Shown here piece after piece: positions 9,460-18,569 of a stretch of 64,000 nucleotides of DNA. Each line of letters begins with the position of its first letter. Position 1 is the first letter of the stretch. The notes beneath the pieces are model-generated. The model was given only the letters and a program-made list of their open reading frames with translations, was not told the DNA's origin and did no database searches. The stretch is from Pseudocolwellia sp049933045. Lineage in GTDB: Bacteria; Pseudomonadota; Gammaproteobacteria; Enterobacterales; Alteromonadaceae. The DNA is taken from the NCBI RefSeq assembly GCF_049933045.1, contig NZ_CP187926.1:2976001-3040000 (forward strand). The letters run 5' to 3'. Both the position numbers and the translations under genes were made by a program.

Positions 9460-10749
9460 ATGCATAAATTACTTACTTTAATTTTTCTCTTTTTACCTTC
9501 TCTAGCTTTTGCGAGTGAAGGTGAACTTAATGGTTCAAACACAGCGTGGATATTAACCTCCACCGCCCTCGTTCTTTTTATGACACTGCCGGGTCTTGCT
9601 CTATTTTATGGCGGTCTGGTTCGTAAGAAAAATGTTTTATCCATTCTTATGCAATGTTTTGCTATAGGTTCCTTATCTTCAATCTTATGGTTAGTTGTTG
9701 GCTATAGCCTTGCCTTTGGTGAAGGTAATGGCTTTATTGGCGATTTCAGTAAAGTCTTTATGGTAGGTATTACTAAAGAAACCCTTGCGGGTGACATTCC
9801 AGAAAGTTTATTTATGTTGTTTCAAATGACTTTCGCTGTAATAACACCTGCACTTATTATTGGTGGTTTTGCTGAACGTATGAAGTTTTCAGCGGTACTT
9901 ATCTTCAGTGGCTTATGGCTACTAGCTGTTTATACACCTGTTACTCACTGGGTATGGGGTGGTGGCTGGTTAAGCGAAATGGGTGTATTCGATTTTGCTG
10001 GTGGTATTGTTGTACATATTACAGCAGGTACAGCGGCTTTAGTGGCTGCTATGGTTTTAGGTCCTCGTCGAGGTTTTGGTACAGCACCACTACTACCACA
10101 TAACTTAACCATGACAGTAACAGGCGCAGGTATGTTATGGGTTGGCTGGTTTGGCTTTAACGGTGGTAGTGCATTAGCAGCGAATGGCGATGCGTCAATG
10201 GCGATGTTAGTAACTCATATTTCTGCTGCTGCAGGTACATTAACGTGGGCATTTATTGAGTGGAGAAAGTTCGGTAAAGCAAGTGTTATTGGTGCAGTAA
10301 CAGGTATGGTAGCTGGTTTAGGTACAATTACTCCTGCATCAGGTTTTGTAGGGCCAGGTGGCGCATTAATCATAGGTATTTCAGCGGGTGTCGTTTGTTA
10401 TTATTCAACTGTGTTTATCAAACAAAAACTACGTATAGATGACTCTTTAGATGTTTTCCCTGTGCATGGTGTAGGTGGTATTTTAGGTACGTTTTTAGCA
10501 GGTATTCTATCTGCGACAAGTTTAGGTGTATTCAGTGGCTTTGGCTTTGCTGATGGCATAACGACAATGGGCGGACAAGTATACGTGCAATTAGTCGGTA
10601 TTGTTTCAACACTCGTTTATACCGCCGTAGTAACTTACATACTGCTTAAGTTGGTTTCGTTGATGACAAATGGATTACGTGTTGATGAAGAAGGTGAAGA
10701 GAACGGTTTAGATCTCGTTGATCATGACGAGTCGGGTTATAACCTTTAA
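9460..10749 (+). CDS. amtB: ammonium transporter AmtB
   Basis: The 429-residue protein has a signal peptide (about 1-19) and eleven predicted membrane helices. It shows the Amt signatures LFYGGLVRKKN, GGFAERMKFSA, FDFAGGIVVHITAG and the second pore histidine in PVHGVGGILGTFLAG. AmtB conducts ammonium across the inner membrane and is usually gated by the PII protein GlnK. No glnK gene adjoins it here. The upstream region carries NtrC/sigma-54-like sites, which fits nitrogen-limitation control. Confidence 0.95.
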   Translation: MHKLLTLIFLFLPSLAFASEGELNGSNTAWILTSTALVLFMTLPGLALFYGGLVRKKNVLSILMQCFAIGSLSSILWLVVGYSLAFGEGNGFIGDFSKVFMVGITKETLAGDIPESLFMLFQMTFAVITPALIIGGFAERMKFSAVLIFSGLWLLAVYTPVTHWVWGGGWLSEMGVFDFAGGIVVHITAGTAALVAAMVLGPRRGFGTAPLLPHNLTMTVTGAGMLWVGWFGFNGGSALAANGDASMAMLVTHISAAAGTLTWAFIEWRKFGKASVIGAVTGMVAGLGTITPASGFVGPGGALIIGISAGVVCYYSTVFIKQKLRIDDSLDVFPVHGVGGILGTFLAGILSATSLGVFSGFGFADGITTMGGQVYVQLVGIVSTLVYTAVVTYILLKLVSLMTNGLRVDEEGEENGLDLVDHDESGYNL

Positions 10750-10779
10750 GCTTCATAAATACTGACATTTATTACTAAG

Positions 10780-10812
10780 AAAGGCATAGCGTATTCGTTA
10801 TGCCTTTTTTTT
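10780..10812 (+). terminator. terminator after amtB
   Basis: The stem AAAGGCATAGCG / CGTTATGCCTTT (one G-T pair, TATT loop) runs into eight T residues on the plus strand. The minus-strand neighbour also ends here, so it may serve both. Confidence 0.85.
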
Positions 10813-10815
10813 ATC

Positions 10816-11865
10816 TTAATTAAAAGATAAAAACGGTAGTACTCTCTGCCTGATAGCTTCTTTCTGGCGCTTTTTATATTCGCTATGAGACGCCAGCCCT
10901 TCCCGCGTATTTCTATAACTTTTACGATCCATCAATTGTATTTCAAAGGGAAAGAAGAACGACATTTTCTCTCCATTATCTTGTTTTATTTTAATACGAT
11001 GACGGCAGGTTATTTGAACTGATTTATAATTAATACCACTGAAAGGATTCGACGCATTCGCGGCATGGCTGTTTCTAGAAGACGCTTCTGTTGATGGAAA
11101 TTGAGTTGTTTGCATCGCAATCCTTATCTCATCTGTCGACATACCTTTAGCTAAACATTCATCTATCCAAGTTAAGTCGATTAAGTTATTACGCGAGCGC
11201 GAAGGCTTTAGATTAGCGTAGGTAATAATATGTTTTTGTCGTAAATAAGTTAACACATCTAAAACATCAGCTTTGTGTTCGGTAATGAAACGAATGCCTA
11301 TCCAATCAAATATATCTGCAGCAACATTCTCAACTTTATGTAGTAGTTTTAAAGCCACTGAGCGACGAGATTTAGCTTCTCTAAAGTTAAGGGAGTCGAG
11401 TTTAATATCTCCTAAAAAACAGCCTTCGTCGTTACGTACGATATGTTTGTTAAAACGATTAAATATTTGCTCTCTGATCGGTAGATGGTACATATCGTTT
11501 AGATAAGAGTGACTATGAGATAAGGTGTGAATAATACGTAGAATAGCAGCGCTCCAAGGAGCTAATCCTCTATCACCATGACCTGAAGCATTAATAAGGT
11601 ATTGCCTGATATCTTTTTGCTTAAGTAAAACATCAGGTATCACTTCATCATGGGTTAATAACTCTTCTTGAATCAGTTTAATAGCCTCTTGACGTAAATT
11701 CTCTAATTCACTGACATCAGCTTTATCATCAAGATCAAAACCATAACTTTCTAGAAAATTCTGAGCTTCTTTCAAACTATGTATATGAATACGTTTTTCG
11801 TCAATAAAAGATAAACCATTCAAAGCAGCTCGAACAGATGTACTACGCCAAGGATTGATATTCAT
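10816..11865 (-). CDS. divergent RelA/SpoT-like nucleotidyltransferase-fold protein (TIGR04552-like)
   Basis: The 349-residue protein resembles the TIGR04552/TIGR04562 group of conserved hypotheticals. It keeps the skeleton of a (p)ppGpp synthetase: a basic helix AKSRRSVALKLLHK (164-177), Asp187 in FDWIGIRFI (cf. the D-x-x-G-x-R of RelA), NYKSVQI (279-285, cf. G-Y-Q-S-L-H), and Glu308 in FPFEIQLMD (cf. E-I-Q-I-R-T) followed by SEYKKRQ. A helical N-terminal domain of about 150 residues has no HD hydrolase motif. Synthetase activity is an inference; the sequence is too divergent to assign the product. It stands alone, convergent with amtB. Confidence 0.6.
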   Translation of the reverse strand: MNINPWRSTSVRAALNGLSFIDEKRIHIHSLKEAQNFLESYGFDLDDKADVSELENLRQEAIKLIQEELLTHDEVIPDVLLKQKDIRQYLINASGHGDRGLAPWSAAILRIIHTLSHSHSYLNDMYHLPIREQIFNRFNKHIVRNDEGCFLGDIKLDSLNFREAKSRRSVALKLLHKVENVAADIFDWIGIRFITEHKADVLDVLTYLRQKHIITYANLKPSRSRNNLIDLTWIDECLAKGMSTDEIRIAMQTTQFPSTEASSRNSHAANASNPFSGINYKSVQITCRHRIKIKQDNGEKMSFFFPFEIQLMDRKSYRNTREGLASHSEYKKRQKEAIRQRVLPFLSFN

Positions 11866-12018
11866 TCATACTCCTCAAGTGACAAAAAATTAAATACAGT
11901 GCTTTAATAAAGTCATTTAAAAGAATAGTTCAAGATTGTATATTTAGCTAAGTAAAGGAGAGTAAAAGGTAATCGTTTCAGCTCTAAGAAAAGCTAAAAA
12001 TAGAGAGAAGAAGATAAT

Positions 12019-12303
12019 TAATAACTAACCTCAACTCGGGCTAAGCTATTTTACTCAACAATGCTATTTAAGCGCCTATCTACATTACCTGCATGAATGC
12101 AGGTACTTATTTTTTATCGGGAATAAAAAAACTGTATTTTCACGCCCAATAGGCGGCTATTGTTTTATAGAAATGCCTTGATAATCACATAAATTTAATC
12201 ACTGGAGAGTTAAGACTTCTTATGTTCTTAATCCAGAAAAATATTAACTATATACTAACAAATCAATGAGTTACTAAATTAACTAACCCGAAATAAGGTT
12301 AAC
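12019..12303. repeat. degenerate family B repeat
   Basis: The ends TAACTAACCTCAACTCGGGC and TTAACTAACCCGAAATAAGG are imperfect inverse complements and match the ends of family B at 16621 and 56795, but the interior differs. Inside is the palindrome ACCTGCATGAATGCAGGT (12087-12104), which is related in layout to the palindromes in family A copy 2. The rest of the 11866-12371 gap is featureless. Confidence 0.5.
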
Positions 12304-12324
12304 TATATTAAATATTTAGAAAGC

Positions 12325-12352
12325 AAAAAGGTAGCTTTCGCTACCTTTTTTA
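12325..12352 (-). terminator. terminator of ffh
   Basis: The perfect stem AAAAAGGTAGC / GCTACCTTTTT with a TTTC loop lies just past the ffh stop. Flanking A and T runs make it usable on both strands. Confidence 0.85.
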
Positions 12353-12371
12353 TATGAGTTCAGAACTGCAG

Positions 12372-13763
12372 TTATCTACCGCCGAACATTCCACCCATAC
12401 CGCCGCCACCGCCACCTGGAGGCATCATACCTTTCATGCTACGCATCATTTTTTGCATACCACCTTTACCTGACATTTTTTTCATCATTTTTTGCATTTG
12501 AGTGAATTGTTTAAGTAATTTATTCACATCTTGGATCTGTGTACCTGAACCTAGCGCAATACGACGTTTACGAGAGCCTTTGATAATTTCAGGACGTTGG
12601 CGTTCACCAGGTGTCATTGAATTAATCATAGCCTCCATACGTATGGTGATCTTGTCATCCATTTGGCCTTTTACTTGCTCAGACATATTACCCATTCCAG
12701 GTAATTTATCCATCAAGCCCATCATGCCGCCCATATTTTGCATTTGCTTAAGTTGATCACGAAAATCTTCTAAATCAAAACCTTTACCCGACTTAACTTT
12801 ATTCGCTAATCTCTCAGCTTGTTTTCTATCAACCTTTTGCTCTACTTCTTCAATAAGAGATAAAACATCGCCCATTCCTAATATACGTGAAGCAATACGA
12901 TCAGGATGGAAAGGTTCTAAAGCATCGGTTTTTTCACCAACACCCATAAATTTGATTGGCTTACCCGTAATATGACGGATAGATAAAGCAGCACCACCGC
13001 GAGCATCGCCATCGGTTTTTGTTAAAATAACACCCGTTAATGGTAAAGCATCACCAAAAGCTTTCGCTGTATTTGCAGCATCTTGCCCTGTCATTGCATC
13101 AACAGTAAATAATGTTTCTACTGGGTTAATTGCCGCGTGAAGCTCTTGAATTTCCGCCATCATGTTTTCGTCAACATGTAAGCGACCTGCAGTATCCACA
13201 ATAACTACATCAAAGAAGTTAAGTTTTGCATGAGCTATTGCAGCATTACCTATATCAATAGGTTTTTGAGAAATATCACTTGGGAAGAATTCTACGTTAA
13301 TTTCAGCTGCTAACGTTTCTAGCTGTTTAATAGCCGCAGGACGGTAAACATCAGCACTTACTACAAGTACTTTTTTCTTTTCACGTTCTGTTAAAAACTT
13401 AGCTAACTTAGCTACAGATGTGGTTTTACCCGCACCTTGTAAACCCGCCATTAAAACAACAGCTGGAGGAACCGCTTTTAAGTCGAGTCCTTCGTTTACT
13501 TCACCCATAGCTTGTTCAAGTTCTGATTGAACAATTTTTACAAATACTTGACCAGGCGTTAGGCTTTTAGATACATCTTGCCCTACCGCTCGTTCTTTTA
13601 CTTTATTAATGAATTCTTTAATAACAGGAAGTGCAACATCGGCTTCAAGTAATGCCATGCGAACTTCACGCAAGGTATCTTTAATGTTGTCGTCAGTTAA
13701 ACGGCCACGACCACTGATATTTTTTAGTGATTTAGTTAATCGATCGGAAAGATTTTCAAACAT
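12372..13763 (-). CDS. ffh: signal recognition particle protein Ffh (SRP54)
   Basis: The 463-residue GTPase has an N-terminal helical bundle, G1 GLQGAGKTT (107-115), then DTAGRLHVDE, TKTDGDARGG and the methionine-rich M domain from about residue 325. The tail is a run of glycine and methionine (PPGGGGGGMGGMFGGR). Ffh binds 4.5S RNA and signal sequences and delivers ribosomes to FtsY. Length is normal. It is divergent from ypjD and corB, the same arrangement as in E. coli. Confidence 0.97.
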   Translation of the reverse strand: MFENLSDRLTKSLKNISGRGRLTDDNIKDTLREVRMALLEADVALPVIKEFINKVKERAVGQDVSKSLTPGQVFVKIVQSELEQAMGEVNEGLDLKAVPPAVVLMAGLQGAGKTTSVAKLAKFLTEREKKKVLVVSADVYRPAAIKQLETLAAEINVEFFPSDISQKPIDIGNAAIAHAKLNFFDVVIVDTAGRLHVDENMMAEIQELHAAINPVETLFTVDAMTGQDAANTAKAFGDALPLTGVILTKTDGDARGGAALSIRHITGKPIKFMGVGEKTDALEPFHPDRIASRILGMGDVLSLIEEVEQKVDRKQAERLANKVKSGKGFDLEDFRDQLKQMQNMGGMMGLMDKLPGMGNMSEQVKGQMDDKITIRMEAMINSMTPGERQRPEIIKGSRKRRIALGSGTQIQDVNKLLKQFTQMQKMMKKMSGKGGMQKMMRSMKGMMPPGGGGGGMGGMFGGR

Positions 13764-14330
13764 GGAGAGCTCTATATATTACGAATATCACAAATTACTT
13801 TGTATTATACCCAAACCACTTAAAGATGCTAGTTTAGGTATGTCTTGATAGCGCATAAATCAAGCATAGATTGTTAGCCCACTACCTTGTATAAAAATAG
13901 CTAAATGTAGAAGAGTGAGTAGGTGAAGCTTAAAAACAATGAGTTATGAATTAAAAATGTAAAACTCTATGTTTTTCATTTCAATTTTATGAGAGATAAA
14001 GCACTAATTTATAATAAAGTTATTAAAATTAAACGCGTATTATTAACTCGGTCAACAAGAACAAAATACGCTCTAAGCAATTGATTTAATATTGATTTTC
14101 AGTACATGCATTGAATAAATAACGAAAATTAAAATCGAACATCATATTTTCAGATAAAGAATCACTTAATAAAGCTAAAGAATTAAAGCGCATAGAGCAT
14201 TAATTTAACTGACTATTTAATGATTAGTTATGGCGTAGCAAAATCAATCTGATAGAATCGAAGCTTCTGGGTCTGTAGATCCTATTACCATGTATTTTAT
14301 TTACGTTCTATATTAAGTGTGGAGCACTTT
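13764..14330. other. divergent intergenic region ffh / ypjD
   Basis: This is 567 bases of AT-rich sequence without a supported gene. It must hold promoters for ffh (minus) and ypjD (plus). No clear operator, repeat or RNA structure was recognised. Confidence 0.4.
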
Positions 14331-15131
14331 GTGAGTTTACCTGACATTCTATCTATAGTGGCATCTGCTAGTTATTTATTAGCTGCTTTTATCGCAATAA
14401 CCACCCTCTTTACAGATAAAGGGCCCAATATTATTTTAGTATTGTGCTTAGGCTGTATTGCTATAGTTGCACATTCAATTAGTAGTACTCAGCTATTATT
14501 CCCTGATGAGACCATTAACTTTAGCTTGCCTAATGTTATTTCCTTGGTCAGCTTAATTATTTCTCTCACGGTGTCAGCAATCGCCATTAAATTTAAAGTT
14601 AACTTATTGTTACCTGTGGTTTATAGCTTTGCGTCGTTTTGGCAATTTATTCTATTTCTTATTCCAAGCGGCACTAAAAGCCAGATAGTTTCAGATAAAC
14701 TCAGCATGGTTAGCCATATCAGTTTTTCATTAATTGCTTATTGTGTACTTGTTATTGCAACTTTATATGCCTTTCAAGTGTCTTATATTAACTACAAGCT
14801 GAAACATAAAAATATACAAGCCGTAAATCACTTGCCACCTTTAATGCAAGTTGAAGGTCAGCTATTTACATTACTGGCTATGGGAACTTTTTGTTTAATT
14901 TTGAGCTTGCTCATAGGGTTTGTTTTTTTAGAAAACTTTTTGTCTGTACAAAATGGACATAAAATAGTTTTATCTGTTGTAGCGCTTGTCGTCTACCTCA
15001 CTATTTTATGGGGACATTTCAAACTAGGCTGGCGTGGTCATAAAGTGCTTATTTTAACTAACATCGCTACATTTTTATTAACATTAGCTTATTTTGGTAG
15101 CAGATTTGTGAAAGAGTTTATATTACAATAA
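14331..15131 (+). CDS. ypjD: cytochrome c assembly (CcsA) family inner-membrane protein YpjD
   Basis: The 266-residue protein has about eight membrane helices. It matches E. coli YpjD in order and spacing: an SLPNVISLVSLI segment, HISFSLIAYCVLVIATLYA, a YINYKLKHKN loop, WGHFKLGWRG and TLAYFGSR near the end. I chose the GTG at 14331 over the GTG at 14319 because GTGGAG at 14319-14324 is a Shine-Dalgarno 6 bases from the later start. CcsA/CcmC-like proteins handle heme, but the role of YpjD itself is not established. It lies upstream of corB on the same strand, as in E. coli. Confidence 0.88.
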   Translation: MSLPDILSIVASASYLLAAFIAITTLFTDKGPNIILVLCLGCIAIVAHSISSTQLLFPDETINFSLPNVISLVSLIISLTVSAIAIKFKVNLLLPVVYSFASFWQFILFLIPSGTKSQIVSDKLSMVSHISFSLIAYCVLVIATLYAFQVSYINYKLKHKNIQAVNHLPPLMQVEGQLFTLLAMGTFCLILSLLIGFVFLENFLSVQNGHKIVLSVVALVVYLTILWGHFKLGWRGHKVLILTNIATFLLTLAYFGSRFVKEFILQ

Positions 15132-15223
15132 GCACATATAATTGCGGGGCATTAAAACGAATACTTTAATAAAATGCATTCAAGTTAAGCTCCGTATTTT
15201 TTAATTTTTATAGGATCCACTTT

Positions 15224-16510
15224 TTGGATAACATATCAACGGAAACTCTTTTTCTCATATTAGGGTTTTTAATACTCTTTTCTGCTTATTTCTCTAGCTC
15301 AGAAACCAGCATGATGTCTTTAAATAGATATCGTCTTCGTCACTTAGAAAATCAAAAACATAAAGGAGCTAAGCGAGTTAGTAAGCTATTAGCGAAACCT
15401 GATAGATTAATAGGTTTAATTCTAATAGGTAATAACCTCGTAAACATTTTTGCATCCTTAATTGCAGGTATAATAGCCGAGAGGTTATATGGTGACGCTG
15501 GAATTTTTTATGCTGGTTTAGCACTAACCTTTGTTATATTGATTTTTGCAGAAGTGACTCCTAAAACTCTTGCGGCTTTATACCCTGAAAAAATAGCATT
15601 TCCGAGTTCTATATTTCTCAACCTATTACTAAAAATATTATTTCCATTTGTTATTGCAGTTAATTGGTTAACAAATGGGATATTAAAAATTATTGGGATC
15701 AGCTCAGAGCAAAGAGAGCAGCATAGTTTAAGCTCTGAAGAACTAAAAACAGTTGTAAGTGAATCAGGCGGCTTATTAGCAAAGCGTGACCAAAACATGC
15801 TTGTGAGTATTTTAGATTTAGAAAAAGTTACAGTTGAAGATATTATGATACCTCGCAGTGAGTTACAGGGTATCGATATAAACGACGACTGGAAAGTTAT
15901 TCAAAAACGTTTAACGCAAGCTAATCATACTCGAGTGCTTTTATATCGCGACTCTATCGATGATGTGGTTGGCTATATTCACATGCGTGATGCACTCAAA
16001 TTATTATCGAAAAATCAATTTACTAAAGCCACACTTGTGAGAGCTGTAAGGGAGTTATATTTTATTCCTGAAGGCACAACACTGAATGTACAATTATTGA
16101 AGTTTCAACACGCTAAAGAACGCTTAGGCTTAGTTGTAGATGAATATGGTGACATTCAAGGCTTAGTAACACTTGAAGATATACTTGAAGAAATTGTTGG
16201 TGATTTTACTACTACCATGACACCAGCAGCGAGCGAAGAAGTAACTCTACAGCCTGATGGCAGCTATCTTGTAGATGGTAGTGCCAATATAAGAGATATC
16301 AATAAAGAGATGTCTTGGAACTTTGCAAGTGACGGTCCTAAAACATTAAATGGTTTGATTATCGAGCATTTAGAAGATATTCCAGAGGCTAACTTAAGTG
16401 TCCGCATTTCTGGCTATCCAATTGAAATTATCGATGTAAGTGAAAACATGATCAAAACTGTTCGTATTTTACCTCAGTTTTATAATATTAAGTCCGACGA
16501 AGAAGAGTAG
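15224..16510 (+). CDS. corB: CNNM/CorB-type transporter (HlyC/CorC family)
   Basis: The 428-residue protein has an N-terminal CNNM (DUF21) membrane domain (about 1-180, SAYFSSSETSMMSLNRYRLR), a CBS pair (about 195-320, including VEDIMIPRSEL and LGLVVDEYGDIQGLVTLEDI), and a C-terminal CorC/HlyC domain. Homologues (E. coli YfjD/CorB) are linked to magnesium or cobalt transport and resistance. It starts at a TTG with TAGGA eight bases upstream, and the MDNISTETLF start aligns with the E. coli MEHISTTTL start. It is probably co-transcribed with ypjD. Confidence 0.9.
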   Translation: MDNISTETLFLILGFLILFSAYFSSSETSMMSLNRYRLRHLENQKHKGAKRVSKLLAKPDRLIGLILIGNNLVNIFASLIAGIIAERLYGDAGIFYAGLALTFVILIFAEVTPKTLAALYPEKIAFPSSIFLNLLLKILFPFVIAVNWLTNGILKIIGISSEQREQHSLSSEELKTVVSESGGLLAKRDQNMLVSILDLEKVTVEDIMIPRSELQGIDINDDWKVIQKRLTQANHTRVLLYRDSIDDVVGYIHMRDALKLLSKNQFTKATLVRAVRELYFIPEGTTLNVQLLKFQHAKERLGLVVDEYGDIQGLVTLEDILEEIVGDFTTTMTPAASEEVTLQPDGSYLVDGSANIRDINKEMSWNFASDGPKTLNGLIIEHLEDIPEANLSVRISGYPIEIIDVSENMIKTVRILPQFYNIKSDEEE

Positions 16511-16620
16511 CTTTAAAGCTATTCTGTTTTCAGTTACTTCTCGCCTCATTATAAAAGACTAAAGCTTACGACTATTTATCGGTTAAACCTCGTTTGTATA
16601 AAACGTTTTAACAGATTTAT

Positions 16621-16827
16621 TTAACTAACCTGAACTCGGTTTAAGATGTTTTTAATTCATAGAAATTATTACTAATAAAATTTAACTTATACTCTAGCTT
16701 GATAGTTTTTCTTTCTTCAAGGCAAATTTCGCGTCAATAGCTAGCCTATTGCAAGTAAATTTAACGATGAAGCAAGTAAAAGTAGCTGTTAGAGAAGAAT
16801 ATATTAAGCCGAGATCAGGTTAACTAA
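16621..16827. repeat. dispersed MITE-like repeat, family B, copy 1 (207 bp)
   Basis: The ends TTAACTAACCTGAACTCGGT and the inverse complement of TTAGTTAACCTGATCTCGGC agree at about 20 of 25 positions. The core at 16694-16820 is almost identical to 56878-57004. The interior can fold as an imperfect long hairpin. It contains no coding frame. The rest of the 16511-17133 gap shows nothing I can support. Confidence 0.8.
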
Positions 16828-17133
16828 TCTAAGCTTCTCTTCGATTACCTTTTTCCTCTATATACCTTGTATGTGACTTATTGTTTTTGATTTCTTTTAT
16901 ATGATGACGACAGAAAAAGTAACGACTTTATAAAAGTGGACAATTACATCAGTTGTGCCAGCCAATTTCATCATAAGTGCCCGTCATTATCATTCAACTC
17001 TGCCACCTAATAACATTTACAGTGACCACCAAATAACATTAGGTTTGCCAGTTATAAATATGATCACTTTGTGCGTAATCCTGACGTTATCTGCTGACTA
17101 TTCCTTAGGTCAACTGTTAGCCATTAACGGACT

Positions 17134-17889
17134 CTACCATTCGTACAAATCCACCGCTGGCAGTATAAATATTTCCTCATCAGGTTCGCCCTCTTTAATA
17201 TTGACAGCTTCTTTAACAGTAATTAAAAAATCGGATACATTCTTTTCTTCCCTAAGTGGGATACCTCGCACAGCACTGAAGAGTTTATCGGCATAACCAA
17301 ATTTATTGTTTTTATACGAAGCAGGATTCCTAATCAATTCTTCGCTGACCCAATAATTGGTTACTGTTCCAGACTCTATTTTTGCCGTTACCCTTACAGT
17401 CTCAAACCCCAATAATTTCTTTGTTTCATTTGTCTTAATAACATCTTTAATCGCAAGCTCAGTGAATCCTTCAGGTTCAGCTATATCATTTAGTGAAAAT
17501 TTCAGAATATCCGTTTTAAAGAAAGTGTATTCCTCATTCGTATCTGTAAAGTACCAAACCTTATCGACTAGTTCTGAATTGCCATATATATGGACCCAAT
17601 CGCCGTTTGCGTTGTAGCAAATAGTGCGTTTATCACCATACGATTTTTTGTTCTCTGTTGCTGCAAACTGATCTAAGTCTCTACGTTCATTATCTTCTGT
17701 TGGCGCAACTACATACGAAACAGTGTATTCAACACAGCCAATAAAAACGTTTGCATCCTGTTGGACTCTTGGTTGTTTTAATATTTTTTCGGGCTGTATC
17801 TGACTATGCTGTAAGTTGTAAGTCTGTTTTGAAAAAGCACAATGTGGTGTTAAGAAAAGTAATAGAGTCAAAATCCTGTGTGTGTTCAA
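17134..17889 (-). CDS. secreted protein of unknown function, start interrupted by an amber codon
   Basis: A frame of 251 codons has a signal peptide (RILTLLLFLTPHCAFS), then a beta-rich body with GFETVRVTAKIES and TNYWVSEEL, a layout like DUF4412/GLPGLI-type proteins; no family is certain. The natural start appears to be the ATG at 17895-17893, with AAAGGG seven bases upstream. The next codon is TAG (17892-17890), followed by TTG AAC ACA. Translation can only begin at the TTG at 17889, which is poorly spaced from the ribosome site. The gene may be a fresh pseudogene or weakly expressed. It stands alone near a family B repeat. Confidence 0.5.
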   Translation of the reverse strand: MNTHRILTLLLFLTPHCAFSKQTYNLQHSQIQPEKILKQPRVQQDANVFIGCVEYTVSYVVAPTEDNERRDLDQFAATENKKSYGDKRTICYNANGDWVHIYGNSELVDKVWYFTDTNEEYTFFKTDILKFSLNDIAEPEGFTELAIKDVIKTNETKKLLGFETVRVTAKIESGTVTNYWVSEELIRNPASYKNNKFGYADKLFSAVRGIPLREEKNVSDFLITVKEAVNIKEGEPDEEIFILPAVDLYEW

Positions 17890-18067
17890 CTACATTGTAA
17901 TCCCTTTTATAGAAAATTTTATTTACGTCCACCTTAAAGACATTAACAGATATAATTTCACTATTTGTAGCTATCGGAAATTTTTGAACGTATATTCCTC
18001 GATCTATGAAGACATTATTCTTTTCAGGTTGTTAGGTCAACTCTAAGGGGAATTGTGCCATTGGCTG

Positions 18068-18328
18068 TCATTCATCATTACTTTGCTCATCTTTATTTCG
18101 AGGTAAAAAAGCAATTCCTATTATGAGAATACCAAACACTACTTTACTTACTGTTTCAAAAGTAAATAAAATTGGATATTCTTCTCTGCTAGTATCGGAA
18201 CCTTTTGTCGTAGAAACGCCTGTAGACCAGTCTTTGTAAGCTAGTAGTAAATGTAATTCAGTGGTTCTTGTCAGGATTACTTTCCAAAAAGCCTCAAAAT
18301 AATCATCTATAACAACGGAAACGATCAT
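18068..18328 (-). CDS. small hypothetical membrane protein (86 aa)
   Basis: The 86-residue frame has an ATG preceded by TAGGA at good spacing. One hydrophobic segment (about residues 60-76, SKVVFGILIIGIAFL) is followed by a charged tail KDEQSNDE. The region before it (WSTGVSTTKGSDTSREEYP) looks like an exposed loop, and residues 1-30 may form a second, weaker membrane-associated helix. It is not recognised as a named family. It is likely real given the ribosome site and protein-like composition, but no neighbour helps with function. Confidence 0.5.
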   Translation of the reverse strand: MIVSVVIDDYFEAFWKVILTRTTELHLLLAYKDWSTGVSTTKGSDTSREEYPILFTFETVSKVVFGILIIGIAFLPRNKDEQSNDE

Positions 18329-18569
18329 AAGATCCTAATACGCTTTACATAATAACTTAAGCTACTTGGTATAAGTTTCATCATACTTAATGAGTGAGAA
18401 TTAACTTACGCTAAAGTTTACTTAGCCCTACTGTTTTTCTTACGGTTTACTCCACCTAAATAGCCTGCATTCTTTTGTACATTTTCTAGATTTTTATTCA
18501 CTTGAGAGGAGTTAATTCATTTAGAGAGTCATAGTTAAGTGATTTATTTTAAAAGAAAAGCTTGTTTAT

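Noticed and set aside
16955..17296. 113-codon plus-strand open frame
   Set aside because: It has no ribosome site and half of it is antisense to the secreted-protein gene; composition is not protein-like.
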